Both the position numbers and the translations under genes were made by a program. From Polytrichum commune (Eukaryota; Streptophyta; Polytrichopsida; Polytrichales; Polytrichaceae): DNA of 64,000 bases. Of the stretch, positions 21,131 through 31,820 are shown piece after piece. The stretch covers positions 45,532,758 through 45,596,757 of the forward strand of contig OX485805.1 of assembly GCA_950295325.1 (NCBI GenBank). The letters are read 5' to 3'. Numbering within the stretch: position 1 is the first letter of the stretch; each line of letters starts with the position of its first letter. The notes beneath the pieces are model-generated. The model saw nothing but the letters and a program-made list of their open reading frames with translations, was not told the DNA's origin and did not search any database.

Positions 21131-24100
21131 TTAACCAGCAGCCTGCTTGAGAAGTATAACCTTCAGCTCCTTCTTGTTGATCTGCAACGTTGCAGAAAAA
21201 ATATCAGATTACATCATTGGATCTTAATTTGCATTCAGAAAGTGGGGCTTTCTATTATTGCCAACACAATTAAGTCGCTAGCTTTATTAAGCTACGACAT
21301 GGAAAAGGAAATAGAGACCGCAAGTCTGTGACAGTTACAAAGAGACAGAAGTAACAGGGCATTAGAGCATCCTAGATATGAAGGGCGATTGAATGATTAG
21401 AAACGTATTGAAAGAAAGAAACCACTTTGCAACATTGACTAATTTCAGGTTTGCCTTGCTGAATTAGATTGTGTCATCTAGCACCCCTTCAATGGGCTAT
21501 GCATAATGCAAGGATTGCAGAATTATAGTACCTTTCCCATGGCATTGCGTGGCATGGAATCCCAGACTTGTAATTGCGTGGGTATCTGCACTTGGTGCAC
21601 AATATGTATCAAACCAGACTGCACAACTGATGTTGGAAGTATGATTAGACCAAAATCTTATTCACTCAACAACAATGCTTGAGACTTCAGCTTTATGCAA
21701 ACTCAAGTATAGACCCTTCAAATCATCTGTGTTCCAAAGAGGTTGGTACTAAATGTGCACCTGCAAGAGGGTGTGGAGATACTGCTCAAATCATATTGGA
21801 CCCAACAGGATGTGATAGGCTGTACCTTATATGGAGCCATTCGTTCACGTGCCCAGCTTGTAAGGCTTGCCAAGGTGAGGACAGGCTCTGACTTGGCAGC
21901 TGCCTCAGCAGCTAAGTTTTCATGAGGGACCACAACAGCTGATATGATCTCCCCATATGTTTGGTCTGGTAGACCCATCACAGCACATTCCGCAATGGCT
22001 GGATGCTGCATATATGGAGTGTAATTAGCCAAGATGTCACATTAAATATTACTTCAAATAGACTCAAACATCCCCAATTCTTGATGTAGCAACATAGTTA
22101 TTGAAGGTAAAGGACCAATTAAAACGAAGGCATGAAACAAGAATCTGAAGGAAACTAACTTAAATTGAAGAGTACTAATCTGAGATCATGTCAATATGTA
22201 TACATATAGGGTGCAGCATTAGATTTAAGAGAGGTCACAAACAGCTGCAACTCAAATCTCTACGTACAACAATGAGGACTCTGAAGATACAGCTTTTAAA
22301 CATGCTACAAACAATAATGGACACACAATACCGAGCTTGTCCTTTAGAGACTGTTATGAGATCCTAAGGCTGATATATTCTTTTGTCGGTGTACAGAGTG
22401 TTTGTGACGATGAGGGCCTGTAAAACCATGACGTGACTTCTACAAATCAATACCTGTAACAGTGCAGCTTCGATCTCAAGTGCAGAAAGTTTGTAACCTC
22501 CAGACTTCACAATATCAACACTGGTTCCTGTTAAAGCAGTTGACAACCAAGAAATCCAGTCAGCCATTATATTGATATGGGCTGCAACAAACACACTCCT
22601 AAATCATATCCCATCTAGAGCAATGTCTGTGCAGCTACATGATCCAATCAGATTCGCATGGAGTACATACGTCCAAGAATCTTGACATAGCCATCCTCGA
22701 TTGTAACCGTGTCGCCTGTTTTGAAATATCCATCTTCTCTGAATGATTCACTAGTAACCTGCAAGAGTCGACATATCATACTCCTGGTATCAGGAATACT
22801 CCATCATATAACAAAATAAAGTCGTGCTGCAGGATATGACATGGGAGACCATGTCAGAAAATTTCTTTAGAGTGGCAACAGGCTCACTACGATTCTTTAT
22901 ACATCTTCAGGACAAAATTGAGCTTGCAGTATGATTATAGTTGATAAAGGCTACCCGTACATTTGGATTTCGCCAGTACCCTTGAAACATGGCAGGACTT
23001 TTAATGCACAGTTCTCCTACGCCTGCCTCTCCGTCCTCCTCTTCAGCAATCAGCATCTAAATTGCAAATCCACACAACATGGGTTTAGGAATCAGAGTAG
23101 GTCCATCAAAAGAATGGTACCCTTATGGCATTTTACCAATACAAAGAAGTCAATACAAGATGACAGAACAATCATTCTACATATCTCAGCCTAATAGCCA
23201 TGACCTAGTCACCACCATAATGTAACTCAATTCAACGACAGCATCATCATTGCTTTAGAAACACCCCTCTTGACCTTTGTTGACTATATCCAGGACAACG
23301 TTAAAGCCCACACAACAAACAAGCTGATAATGTTCCCACTGCATTGCATACAAGCATAGAAGCGGAGAACAAACCTGAACACCTGGTAAAGGCTTTCCTA
23401 CAAACCCTGCCCGCCGCTCTCCGTGAAGAGGATTAGAGAGTGCCATGACAAACTGCATAAGCAACCAATATGTGTGTAACCCACAGGCACACTCAACACA
23501 AAATTCGGGCATGACAATAGTAGGAGGACTAAAGGTTGTAAAATCTAGTTCCAAGCATCAACGACCAAAAACAGTCCTATTTGTAACTCTTCATAGGATA
23601 TATGCTTCATAGAAGGACTCAGGTTTGATAAATACTGCGTAGATGTCATTAGAACCCTATATGAATGCTTAGTTGTCAATTCCATACTCAATCACATTTG
23701 AATCCGGAAAGCAAAGAACTTCATTGTCAAAGGAATTATCTGAATTGAGTCACAAGGTATAATCAGACATGTTAAGGCACCAGGATGTATGATGAAATCA
23801 TTCAGGTTATTGCAAATACCTCCGTCATGCCATATCTTTCTAAAAGACGATGCCCTGTGACACTCTCCCACTTCACCATCACTGGTTCTGGCAGAGCTGA
23901 TGATCCGCACATCTACACCAACATCAATATTAGGTTATCCTTTCCAGGTTTGCCATTATAGTACTCAAGTAAACAGGGATGTGGATATCAAATTTTGCAA
24001 TGAGTTCAAATACCATGAGCCGGAGCTGCTTGGCAGCATAAGCAGAGGCTTTCTGTGATTCTGCATTCATCATGTCATACCCTTGCAATAGCCGCACATA

Positions 24101-26807
24101 TACTGTTGGAACCTGCAAACAGAGCGCACATTGAGCTAGAAGGTAGAATCAGTGTATCTTAGCAAAGTTTTGAAACCTCATACACTATCTTCCTTGGCAA
24201 GCGACCAAATATGTTCCAAGACTCCAGAGAAGCCAAACGTTGAGTGCGCAGACCTATTGTTGTCTACAACTTTGTTAGGACTAATAACATACCCCGGTAA
24301 AAACAGTTATAGGATGATCAGCTGTCTCCCCCTCCCTTGGGTATGATTTTCTCCACCGGTCCCACACTCCTCTTACACTAAACTTTGGCAAGAAGTCCAC
24401 CTTCACAGCATCAAATACCAAAAACATCAGTCACTTGATTGCTTCCAATTTCCACAAATACCTGACCCTCTAATTTGATGTTTGCTACTCTGTGAAAGGA
24501 TCAACTCAAAGAAGGTTTCTGTCTATATTAACAAGCAACAAATTATCTTACACCCAAAAATTGGAATCTGGAAGACCTTACCGAAGCCCCAACAAAGAGT
24601 GGTGCAAGCAATGTATTGAACATGCCGTGCACATGTGATCTCTTCTAAAAGTCAAGGATGCTCCAACATAAAAAACAGTGTAGCATCCATTACTTTTAAA
24701 ACAAACATGTCATTGTGAACAGATAATACAGACCCAAAGATCAAAGGATATGATGCAAAGGTAGACAGTGGAGAAATCGATCTGAGCTCGTGTACTCCCA
24801 AGCCTCTGACAACATGCGAACCTGCAACCATAGAAGTTCAAAACTCGAGATCTTAAAAAACTCGATATAACCCCTCAGATAGACATAATAATCTTAAAAA
24901 ACACTTCCTGGGCTTTATAAGATTTAAAACAAATGTGAGTATGCATCAAACTGACCTGGGCTCCAATACTGGCATGAGTGTGCACTACACCCTTTGGCTT
25001 TCCAGTGGTTCCACTAGTATAAAGAATCAATGCTGGTTTATTTCCTACAAACCATCACCATTCCAGGTTCAATATAATTTCTTTGGAAGAATATAAAATT
25101 TGAGTATAATATAAACATGAATTGTAGACACCTTAATCCACTTCTGTTCCAGCTGAAAGTATATGCACAATCTGGTGTGCAATATTAGTCCTTAAGAATC
25201 TCCAGAGCTGACAGGATGCCAAAAGAACACACAAGAAATAAAAGCATTCCATTTGGCACCACCACTATAAAATAGTCTAGTAAAAGGTGTTACCTTCAAG
25301 ATCAGAAGAGATACTCTTCACTTCTGACAGAATATTTTCAAATGGTACAATGTCTTCTGCTCTATCCTCCTCTAACCCACTTCCAATACTGCTGACTGAA
25401 GGAAGTACGAAATATCTAGCAGAGCATGTCGTGGCCACTTTTTCCACATGGTCCCGAAAATCCTCAGTCGAGACCACGATAGAAATGTCCTGGTTGAACA
25501 TACCCAAAGCCACATGTATGAGAACATCCGCAATATAAAATTTGTATAGAAAATTTGAGCATCTTTCCAAGTTAATTAAAGTTCTCTCCAACATCTTCAA
25601 TGATTGGGACATGAGTGGCAATGCAACCTTCTCACAGCATTCAAGACTAAAACGTGGACAAAGGTTTTTTCTAAAGCAAGAAAGGCGATCCAATTCTGCA
25701 AACAAATTGATTCCTCCCCAACGTACAGAGAGTATGACAGAAAGATGGAAAAGGCAGGAGTTGTACGACCATTATCAAAACCAAAGCATTAAAGAACAAA
25801 CCTAAAATAATTAAAGGGACCCTGGAAGAAGAGAGGCAATGGAAATGGATCAAACCGAATCAGTAAGAACATGGACAAGCTCAGCCTCGGGATAGCTGAG
25901 GGCCAAAGGAACTGCAACAGCTTCATTCAACCATGCTGCCCAGATACTGGCAACAAATTCAGCGGATGGCTTTGCCATAATGCCCACACGAGTACCATGA
26001 AGTGTATTGGCATTCTTTAATTTCTCTGAGACGCCCGTGTCTGCAGTTGTCCCTGTATCCTGCTAGAATTGGAATCTTAATCAAATTTTCTGAAACACCA
26101 CAGATATATGGCGCCCCCTTAGACATTTTGAGTGCATGAGAAAAACTTAATGCAGAATCAGATGAAAGGCCTGAACAAAGCATAGAAATAGTTTGTTAGA
26201 TCCTTGCTTCTCAACTGCCCTCCTCTAAGACTATGCCTAACGAGCATAGTCTTGAGGCAATTACTCCAATGATATGTAACATCTGAAGTTACAAACAACA
26301 AATGGAACATCTGGCTCTGAGTTGAAACTTTCGCCAGTGGGAACCCACTCCAGGATTGCACAAGTTCTCAATATCAATTCAAATGCTATTGGGGTAACAT
26401 TGGGGACTCAGAAAGGGCTCAATCTCAATTGCAATTGGTAGTAATGTACAGAAGAGATTGAAAATTCAATGAATTTGCGGATTGTTACACGTTTAAATAG
26501 CTTGCTGAGGATTTCACCAAAGAGGGATGTAGTCGACGGTCAATTAGTTTATAGAACATGAAAGACCACAATGTCATTATTGTTGAGTCAGGGCTACCTT
26601 TAATCGGTCTGGCGATTCTTGCCCTTCTCCAATGGCCTGTTGATCAGTAGTTTTGATTGGACTCTTCGCAGATTGCATCAACGCTGAAATGTGAGATGCT
26701 GAGCGTAAGAGCTCACCGTAGCTATAATCTTTTTGGTCGGCAGTTATGGCTATGGCATTTCGAGACTCAGGAGTGTCTAACTCGAATGCCAATTTCAGTG
26801 CCTCCAT
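21131..26807 (-). CDS. AAE13: Malonyl-CoA synthetase (malonate--CoA ligase), 16 exons
   Basis: Acyl-activating enzyme of the ANL superfamily: malonate + CoA + ATP give malonyl-CoA + AMP + PPi; the Arabidopsis homologue acts in cytosol and mitochondria. Exons: 26598-26807, 25856-26059, 25294-25489, 24956-25044, 24752-24821, 24582-24634, 24293-24400, 24014-24112, 23820-23912, 23375-23452, 22961-23056, 22671-22758, 22454-22527, 21826-22005, 21532-21585, 21131-21181. Phases close to 580 residues. Seen in order: the AMP-binding loop [21 protein letters not shown], the ERYGMTE motif typical of malonyl-CoA synthetases, [18 protein letters not shown], and the C-terminal catalytic-lysine motif AMGKINKKEL. 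The start ATG at 26807 aligns with the plant cytosolic start; no targeting peptide was found upstream. Fifteen introns; the one after exon 5 is AT-AC, the others GT-AG. The frame shows no damage. Confidence 0.93.
24635..24751 (-). other. U12-type AT-AC intron within AAE13
   Basis: On the minus strand this 117-bp intron begins ATATCCTTTG and ends GATCAC. The first nine bases match the U12 AT-AC donor consensus (ATATCCTTT) exactly. A TCCTTGAC branch-site match places its A 17 bases before the splice point, within the usual U12 distance. No GT-AG choice restores the frame, whereas this one joins C|AT to give the second histidine of LHHVHG, a conserved motif. It would be removed by the minor spliceosome. 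Confidence 0.88.
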
Positions 26808-26834
26808 GGCTTCGTGCTTGTATTCTGCATACAA

Positions 26835-28150
26835 TCAAGAACGCAGGACCAGTGATTTGTGATAAAAATTCATCGTGTATTCAGATAACACACAATTATA
26901 CCATTATATACAACACTATGCTAGCTTCTTATGTGCAAACTGCAAATCCATTGGCAGTTCGAATGATCAATGAGTCAATTAAAAGATGCGCAAGAACCGC
27001 AGGAAGACATTACACATGTCAGGGTGTCCCTCGAGTAACGACAAGGTTGCGCAAGGTGTTGCTTCATGCTTCACGATAGTTGCTTATTTAACTTGACCAA
27101 TATACAACACGTTGTGCTATTTGAGGCCAGAATTCTCCCTGCCTCCTGGAAAGACCTAAGGCTTTTAACAGGGCGAACGCTGCCTAAATTCTTCATGGAA
27201 TACCTAGCCAGAATGAATACAAAGCAGGAAGAATTGCCAGAAAACACCAACGATGTGATTGTGAGCTCGTCCCCGATCCATAGACACAGAAATTATCTGA
27301 TAACAGAGGAAGCTCCGTCGAAATGAATCAACAACACAGGAGTATGCGGAAGAAGGACAATTTTTCGCTTGCAGATGGCTTAGGGAGGGATGTGACGTTA
27401 ATTCTAGCAGGCTATTTGTTCAAGGCAAGTGAGACAAAGGAAGCTTTGGAGAGCACAAAGAAAACCTATGCATCTGCACAAAAAGAAAACTTCTGTGGTT
27501 CACTAGAGTGCAGTTACTTAAGTGAAACGCTAACCGAAGCTCGTGAACAAGGATCCTCATGATCTGCTTATTAATTTGCGGATTACCGGCAAGTGACGGA
27601 GGCGCTTGCTCGCCAGGAACAGCAGTAGCAGATACTCTTCTCCGACCAGTAGTGCTAATACAAACACATGAGCGCTTGTTGTTCGTCTGAACGAACAATA
27701 GGTGAACGGCCAAAGCTTGAGGCCGCAGTGCAGCAGCGCCTTGCACTGGAAATGGGAAGAGCTTGTTCTGTCCCAGACATCTCAAAGTGTGGAGCATCAG
27801 CATCTCACCTACAGCCACGTCAATGCAGGCGTCAAAAGTGTGGCAGCAAGCGCGACTACTACCTCTCAGCTAATCGACTTATGTCTTACGTCCACGTCGA
27901 TGGTCCACCTTCCTGTCAGTCCCTACTACACGGTGCAGGAAGCAGGACAGCATTCATAATTGCAAAATCAAACTCACTCGCCCTGTCTTGATGAAGTCGA
28001 GAATCTCTTGCATCAATTTTTGAGGGAGGAGCTATGGCCGCGAATGGAGAAATTCAGGAGCAAATGCCACCAAACCAGAGGACTGCACCAAATAGTAGAA
28101 CTAAAAAAAGAAAGAACTAAAAAGTGCAACCAATTTTTGGAAAAAGCGAG
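26835..28150. other. 5' flank of AAE13; no supported gene
   Basis: Must contain the AAE13 promoter and leader. Plus-strand frames at 27066-27326 and 27323-27562 abut and are ATG-started, but I recognise neither and they lack supporting context. Confidence 0.35.
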
Positions 28151-28156
28151 TCACGA

Positions 28157-28357
28157 TTAGCGTAGGTAGGTTAAATCAAAAGGAATGATCACAACGCAGG
28201 TTACGAGCACCTTCTCTCCACGTTGATCAGTTATGTTTTCACGGTCAACCAAGATGAATTTACCAAAAACACCAGAAAGCATACTCTCCTGGATTGAATC
28301 TTCCACAGCTGAGTTTAAACTAGAATGGAATCTTGCTAGTTCCGCAGTGCTAAGCAT
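28157..28357 (-). CDS. Unrecognised small frame, possible first exon
   Basis: ATG-started minus-strand frame of 66 codons beginning MLSTAELARFHSSLNSAVED. A GT donor candidate (GAGAAG|GTGCTC) falls after about 49 codons, so it may be a first exon, but the following 300 bp on that strand give no clean continuation. It lies about 1.3 kb upstream of AAE13 on the same strand. No function is proposed; a chance frame is possible. Confidence 0.2.
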   Translation of the reverse strand: MLSTAELARFHSSLNSAVEDSIQESMLSGVFGKFILVDRENITDQRGEKVLVTCVVIIPFDLTYLR

Positions 28358-28834
28358 TTATGCAAAACCAAATTCAGATTGAATAAAAACATCGTAGAAG
28401 GTGGCACCAAATCACTCCGTGAAATCCCTTGTGAAATCCCTTGTGTGAATTCCCGTGTGCTGGTTCAATATGGCCATACTTTAGTCGACACTTGGCCATA
28501 TTGAAGTGATTTTTGGTTTAATTTGGAACTGAAATTTGGCAGCACGTGATCATAAAGACCTGAAGCTGCCGCGTAAATGCATGGTAGCAGAGGAGGAATT
28601 GGAAGGAGGAAGAGACAAAGAGACACGGAGTGCACGGCTGCAAAAGTGCTCCGTTGCACCATCCTCTCTGGAAAAGCCCCCTGAAGCAATCATGGGTCAC
28701 TGGGAGTTTCTATCTAGCACACCCGGCCCGTGATTTATCTTCTGCCCAGGAGATGGGGGAGATGGGGGAGATGAGGGAGAGCTCCAGCTCAATTTAAAGA
28801 TATGTTCAGTTAGAGCAAGCCCAGTCGTTCCTGC

Positions 28835-30997
28835 CAATGTATATGTTTGACAAAGTTTTTGCAAGTTTTTTCTCTTTTGACACGCAAAAACTTGCACAAA
28901 AAAAAAATGCACGTCAATTGACACGCACAATCTATAAATTGACACGTACTGTGACTTGTGAAGAAAAAAACCACACGTCAATTGACACACTAGAAATTGA
29001 AATGACACGTATTACTTGAGTACTATAAAGTGCAGCTCAAGTATCCGGAAAACATAACCCTAACAGTAGGAGAACTTCCTACACTCACTCACATACTTAA
29101 GTTCAACTTTGCTCTTGCAATTTCCTTTGTAACCTGGAGCTAAGACGGTGATCGGAGAGCGAGACTAACTAGGAACATGGCGAGGCAAATGTTTGTATCA
29201 CCGTGGTGCTTGCACATCCTCCACTCCATATGAGTTTTCTTGCTTCCAACCAATGTGAGTTTTTTTTGCTTTCAACCAAAGTTGTTTTGAGCAATTCCCA
29301 TTGAATCGCAAAGCTCCTTTGTTGAAAGCATCTGAACCCCTTTGAGCTTTCTTGGAGCTGGAGAGGCTTCTTATTGCAAAAATGACGCAGAAGTGGCACG
29401 AAGATCAACACCTGCTTTTGGTTAGGATTGATTGTAGCGCACTTTGTTCCAGAGTGAATTGTTCTGTTGGGATAATTAACCTGTGATTATGAAGTTGTGA
29501 TTGTGTGGTTTCTTTCCACTTCTCCTACCTCTCTGGAAACACCTGGAACCAATTAATTCCCAAAGATAATCAATATTCCTTCTTGTAACAACCTTTTGTT
29601 GGCCAACGCACTAGAAGTGTTTTTATATTTCACAATTCCAGTTCAGAGACCTAGATCAGACCTCACCAATTGAACAACTTTTTATTCTTTCTCTTTACCA
29701 CTAAGGATATAATATGCTTCAAGAGGATATCGGTTGATATTGATTGTTCAGCAGATAGGTACATAGATAAATAGATACATTCAACTAGAATCAAGCAAAG
29801 GGAGGAGCATACGTAATTGTGAGCCTCAGAGCCTCCGTACTGAAGTGCAAGATATTCACCCATGTTGATCACCTTTGAGAGTTTTTGTCAGTTGCTTTTG
29901 GCGGTAGAGATAGCAGAGTTTGGCTGCAGATTCAGAAGCAAAAAGTGGAGAAAGACGCCTAAATTCAAGGCTCTTGACTTCTTTTCTGTATGTCGTACAT
30001 TTCTCTCTAATCGCAATGCATAAGTGGAAAGGCATCTGTGTTGAAGTCTGAAAGGCTAGTTTTTCCTCTTCAGTGTTGTAAATGGGTTGGTGGAGCTTCT
30101 ATGTAAATTCCACTTTGAATTGCGTAGTCTTTGTGATTGTGAATAAAATTAATCACTTTTTTCTTAATTTGTCTTTGTAATTCGATGCACTGGCGGGATT
30201 TCACTCAACATCTGCATATTGAAATTCACATAAGTAGGGTTCTCTTTTCCATAATGTCAAGCCTTCATGAAGTTGGAAACATAACTTGTGAATAGGGTTG
30301 CCAATTTTATTTGAAGTTTGCTTTTCTTTGGCTAGATTCATCATGGATTCAATACATAAGTTGGGGTTTTGATTAGTTTACAAAATTCATATTTCTTAAT
30401 TTATGAATTGTTTACGAAATTAAGAGAGTGACATGTGTAAGGGAGAACTCTTGGAATTAACGGAAACACTTCGACATGAGTGTGAGAACAAAACGATATT
30501 TGAGGCTTGGCGCATATGTGGTAGCAATTTGGAATGGCACACAAATTGGCCTAAACTTATGCAACTTTGGCAAAAAATTATACTCATTCCATTAAGTATA
30601 GCTATTTGTGAGAGAGGATTTTCCAAACAAAATGCAATCAAAAGCCACTTGCGCAATAGGTTGAACTTGAAGACCCTTGATGCTCTTATGCAGGTTTCTC
30701 TTTGTGGGGTTGAAGTGGATGCAATGGATTGGGCTACCATCTTCAACATTTGGAGAAATATGCGAGACCAAAGGATACTTACGCTCGATTGATAGTTTTT
30801 TTTTGTTACAAATCAAGTTTGTTTTTTATTATTCAAAATATTAGTTTTCTAAAATATTGTGTAAGCCAAAAATTGAGGTGACATTTTGGAATAAAATGTA
30901 GATGTCAATTGACATTCATTTTTGTTTTTGAAAACATCACGTCACACTTTGGATTTGAGGTTGAACGTCACATGAAATTTGTCAAACATACACACTG
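28835..30997 (+). mobile_element. hAT transposon relic (2,163 bp)
   Basis: Ends are CAATGTATATGTTTGACAAA (28835) and, reversed, CAGTGTGTATGTTTGACAAA (30997), matching at 18 of 20 positions. The 8 bases GTTCCTGC flank both sides exactly (28827-28834, 30998-31005), as expected for hAT. The palindrome GTCAATTGACA recurs near both ends, like hAT subterminal transposase sites. The 3' part holds the transposase C-terminal remnant at 30433-30792. Most of the transposase is missing, so it cannot move on its own. It was inserted into a copy of the small foldback repeat also seen at 640-724. Confidence 0.85.
30433..30792 (+). pseudogene. hAT transposase, C-terminal dimerisation domain remnant
   Basis: The 119-residue frame shows the hAT C-terminal dimerisation pattern: a WPKLMQLWQKIILIPLS segment, then ICERGFSKQNAIKSHLRNRL, then LDALMQVSL. 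This resembles the hydrophobic-plus-ERxFS...K...RNRL signature of hAT_C / DUF4371-linked transposases. The N-terminal zinc finger and the catalytic domain are absent upstream, where all frames are short. It sits inside the hAT terminal repeats, 205 bp from the right end, as expected. Confidence 0.8.
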
Positions 30998-31099
30998 GTT
31001 CCTGCATCTGCATCCGGGAATGAAAAGTGGCTCACATCCAGGACACAAATATAGACCCAGGCAAAATTGTCACTCATCATCCTGCATGATTTTTGAATT

Positions 31100-31595
31100 T
31101 TCTCTAAAATGATTGGTAATTTTCTGGAGTCACGAACTTCAATCGGTTATTTCTCAAACTCGTTTGGTTCATTTGTGATGGTTAATTTTCTAAAGTCTCA
31201 AACCTCAACCGCTTATTTCTCAAACTCGTCCCGGTCATCTATAACTAGTAATTTTCCTTATGTCGCAAACCTCAACCAGTTATTTCTCAAACTCCATCCA
31301 GTTCATTTGTAACTAGTTCATTTTTGTGAAGTCTCAAACCTCAACCGGTTATTTCTCAAACTCCATATGGTTCATCTGTAACTAGTTCATTTTTGTGAAG
31401 TCTCAAACCTCAACCAGTTATTTCTCAAACTCATCCGGCTCATTTGTAACTAGTATTTTTCCTAAAGTCTCAAACCTCAACCAATTATTTCTCAAACTCA
31501 TATGGATCATCTATAACTAGTGTTATTCTGAAGTCTCAAACCTCAACCGCTTATTTATCAAACTCATATGGTTCATTTATGACTAGTTGATGCTA
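31100..31595 (+). repeat. Minisatellite, seven units of about 67 bp
   Basis: Units start near 31129, 31196, 31263, 31332, 31401, 31468 and 31534, with spacing of 66-69 bp. Each carries CTCAAACCTCAACC, TTATTTCTCAAACTC and AACTAGT-like blocks with several differences between units. Single units occur at 848-912 (reverse) and about 12020-12075. The repeats are directly adjacent and diverged, so this is not a CRISPR. Confidence 0.85.
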
Positions 31596-31726
31596 GACAA
31601 AAGTAGTAGGTCGAACCCTAAAAAGTTCTTGTTTCATCATATATAACCCTCCCATCATATCTCTCACATACGCAGGGAGTTTGGGGCTTTTGGCATAAAA
31701 TTTCATATGTGTCAGGGTGTTATGTC

Positions 31727-31820
31727 AATGAGTGGGCCACTTCCATGCATCCGCATCTGCATTGCGGATGTAAAAGTGCATTTGCAGCTGCAAATGGAGG
31801 GTGAGTGGCCTTGCTCTTAG
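31727..31820. repeat. Small foldback repeat, copy B
   Basis: Contains GCATCCGCATCTGCA facing a TGCGGATG/TGCAAATGGAGG arm. Its right half (GGGTGAGTGGCCTTGCTCT) is the reverse of the left flank of copy A at 640-724. The left terminus GGGCCACTTCC resembles the ends of the Tourist-like MITEs at 17.4 and 48.2 kb. Confidence 0.55.

Noticed and set aside
24593-24760. GT-AG alternative for the AAE13 intron after exon 5
   Set aside because: No GT donor near the end of exon 5 keeps the LHHVHG motif and phase; the AT-AC pair does both and has U12 consensus signals.
25542-25805. Plus-strand frames in AAE13 intron 2
   Set aside because: They lie between supported AAE13 exons, have no domain, and the minus-strand gene explains the region.
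31100-31595. CRISPR-like array
   Set aside because: Repeats are adjacent, diverged 67-bp units without unique spacers, in a eukaryotic genome; it is a minisatellite.
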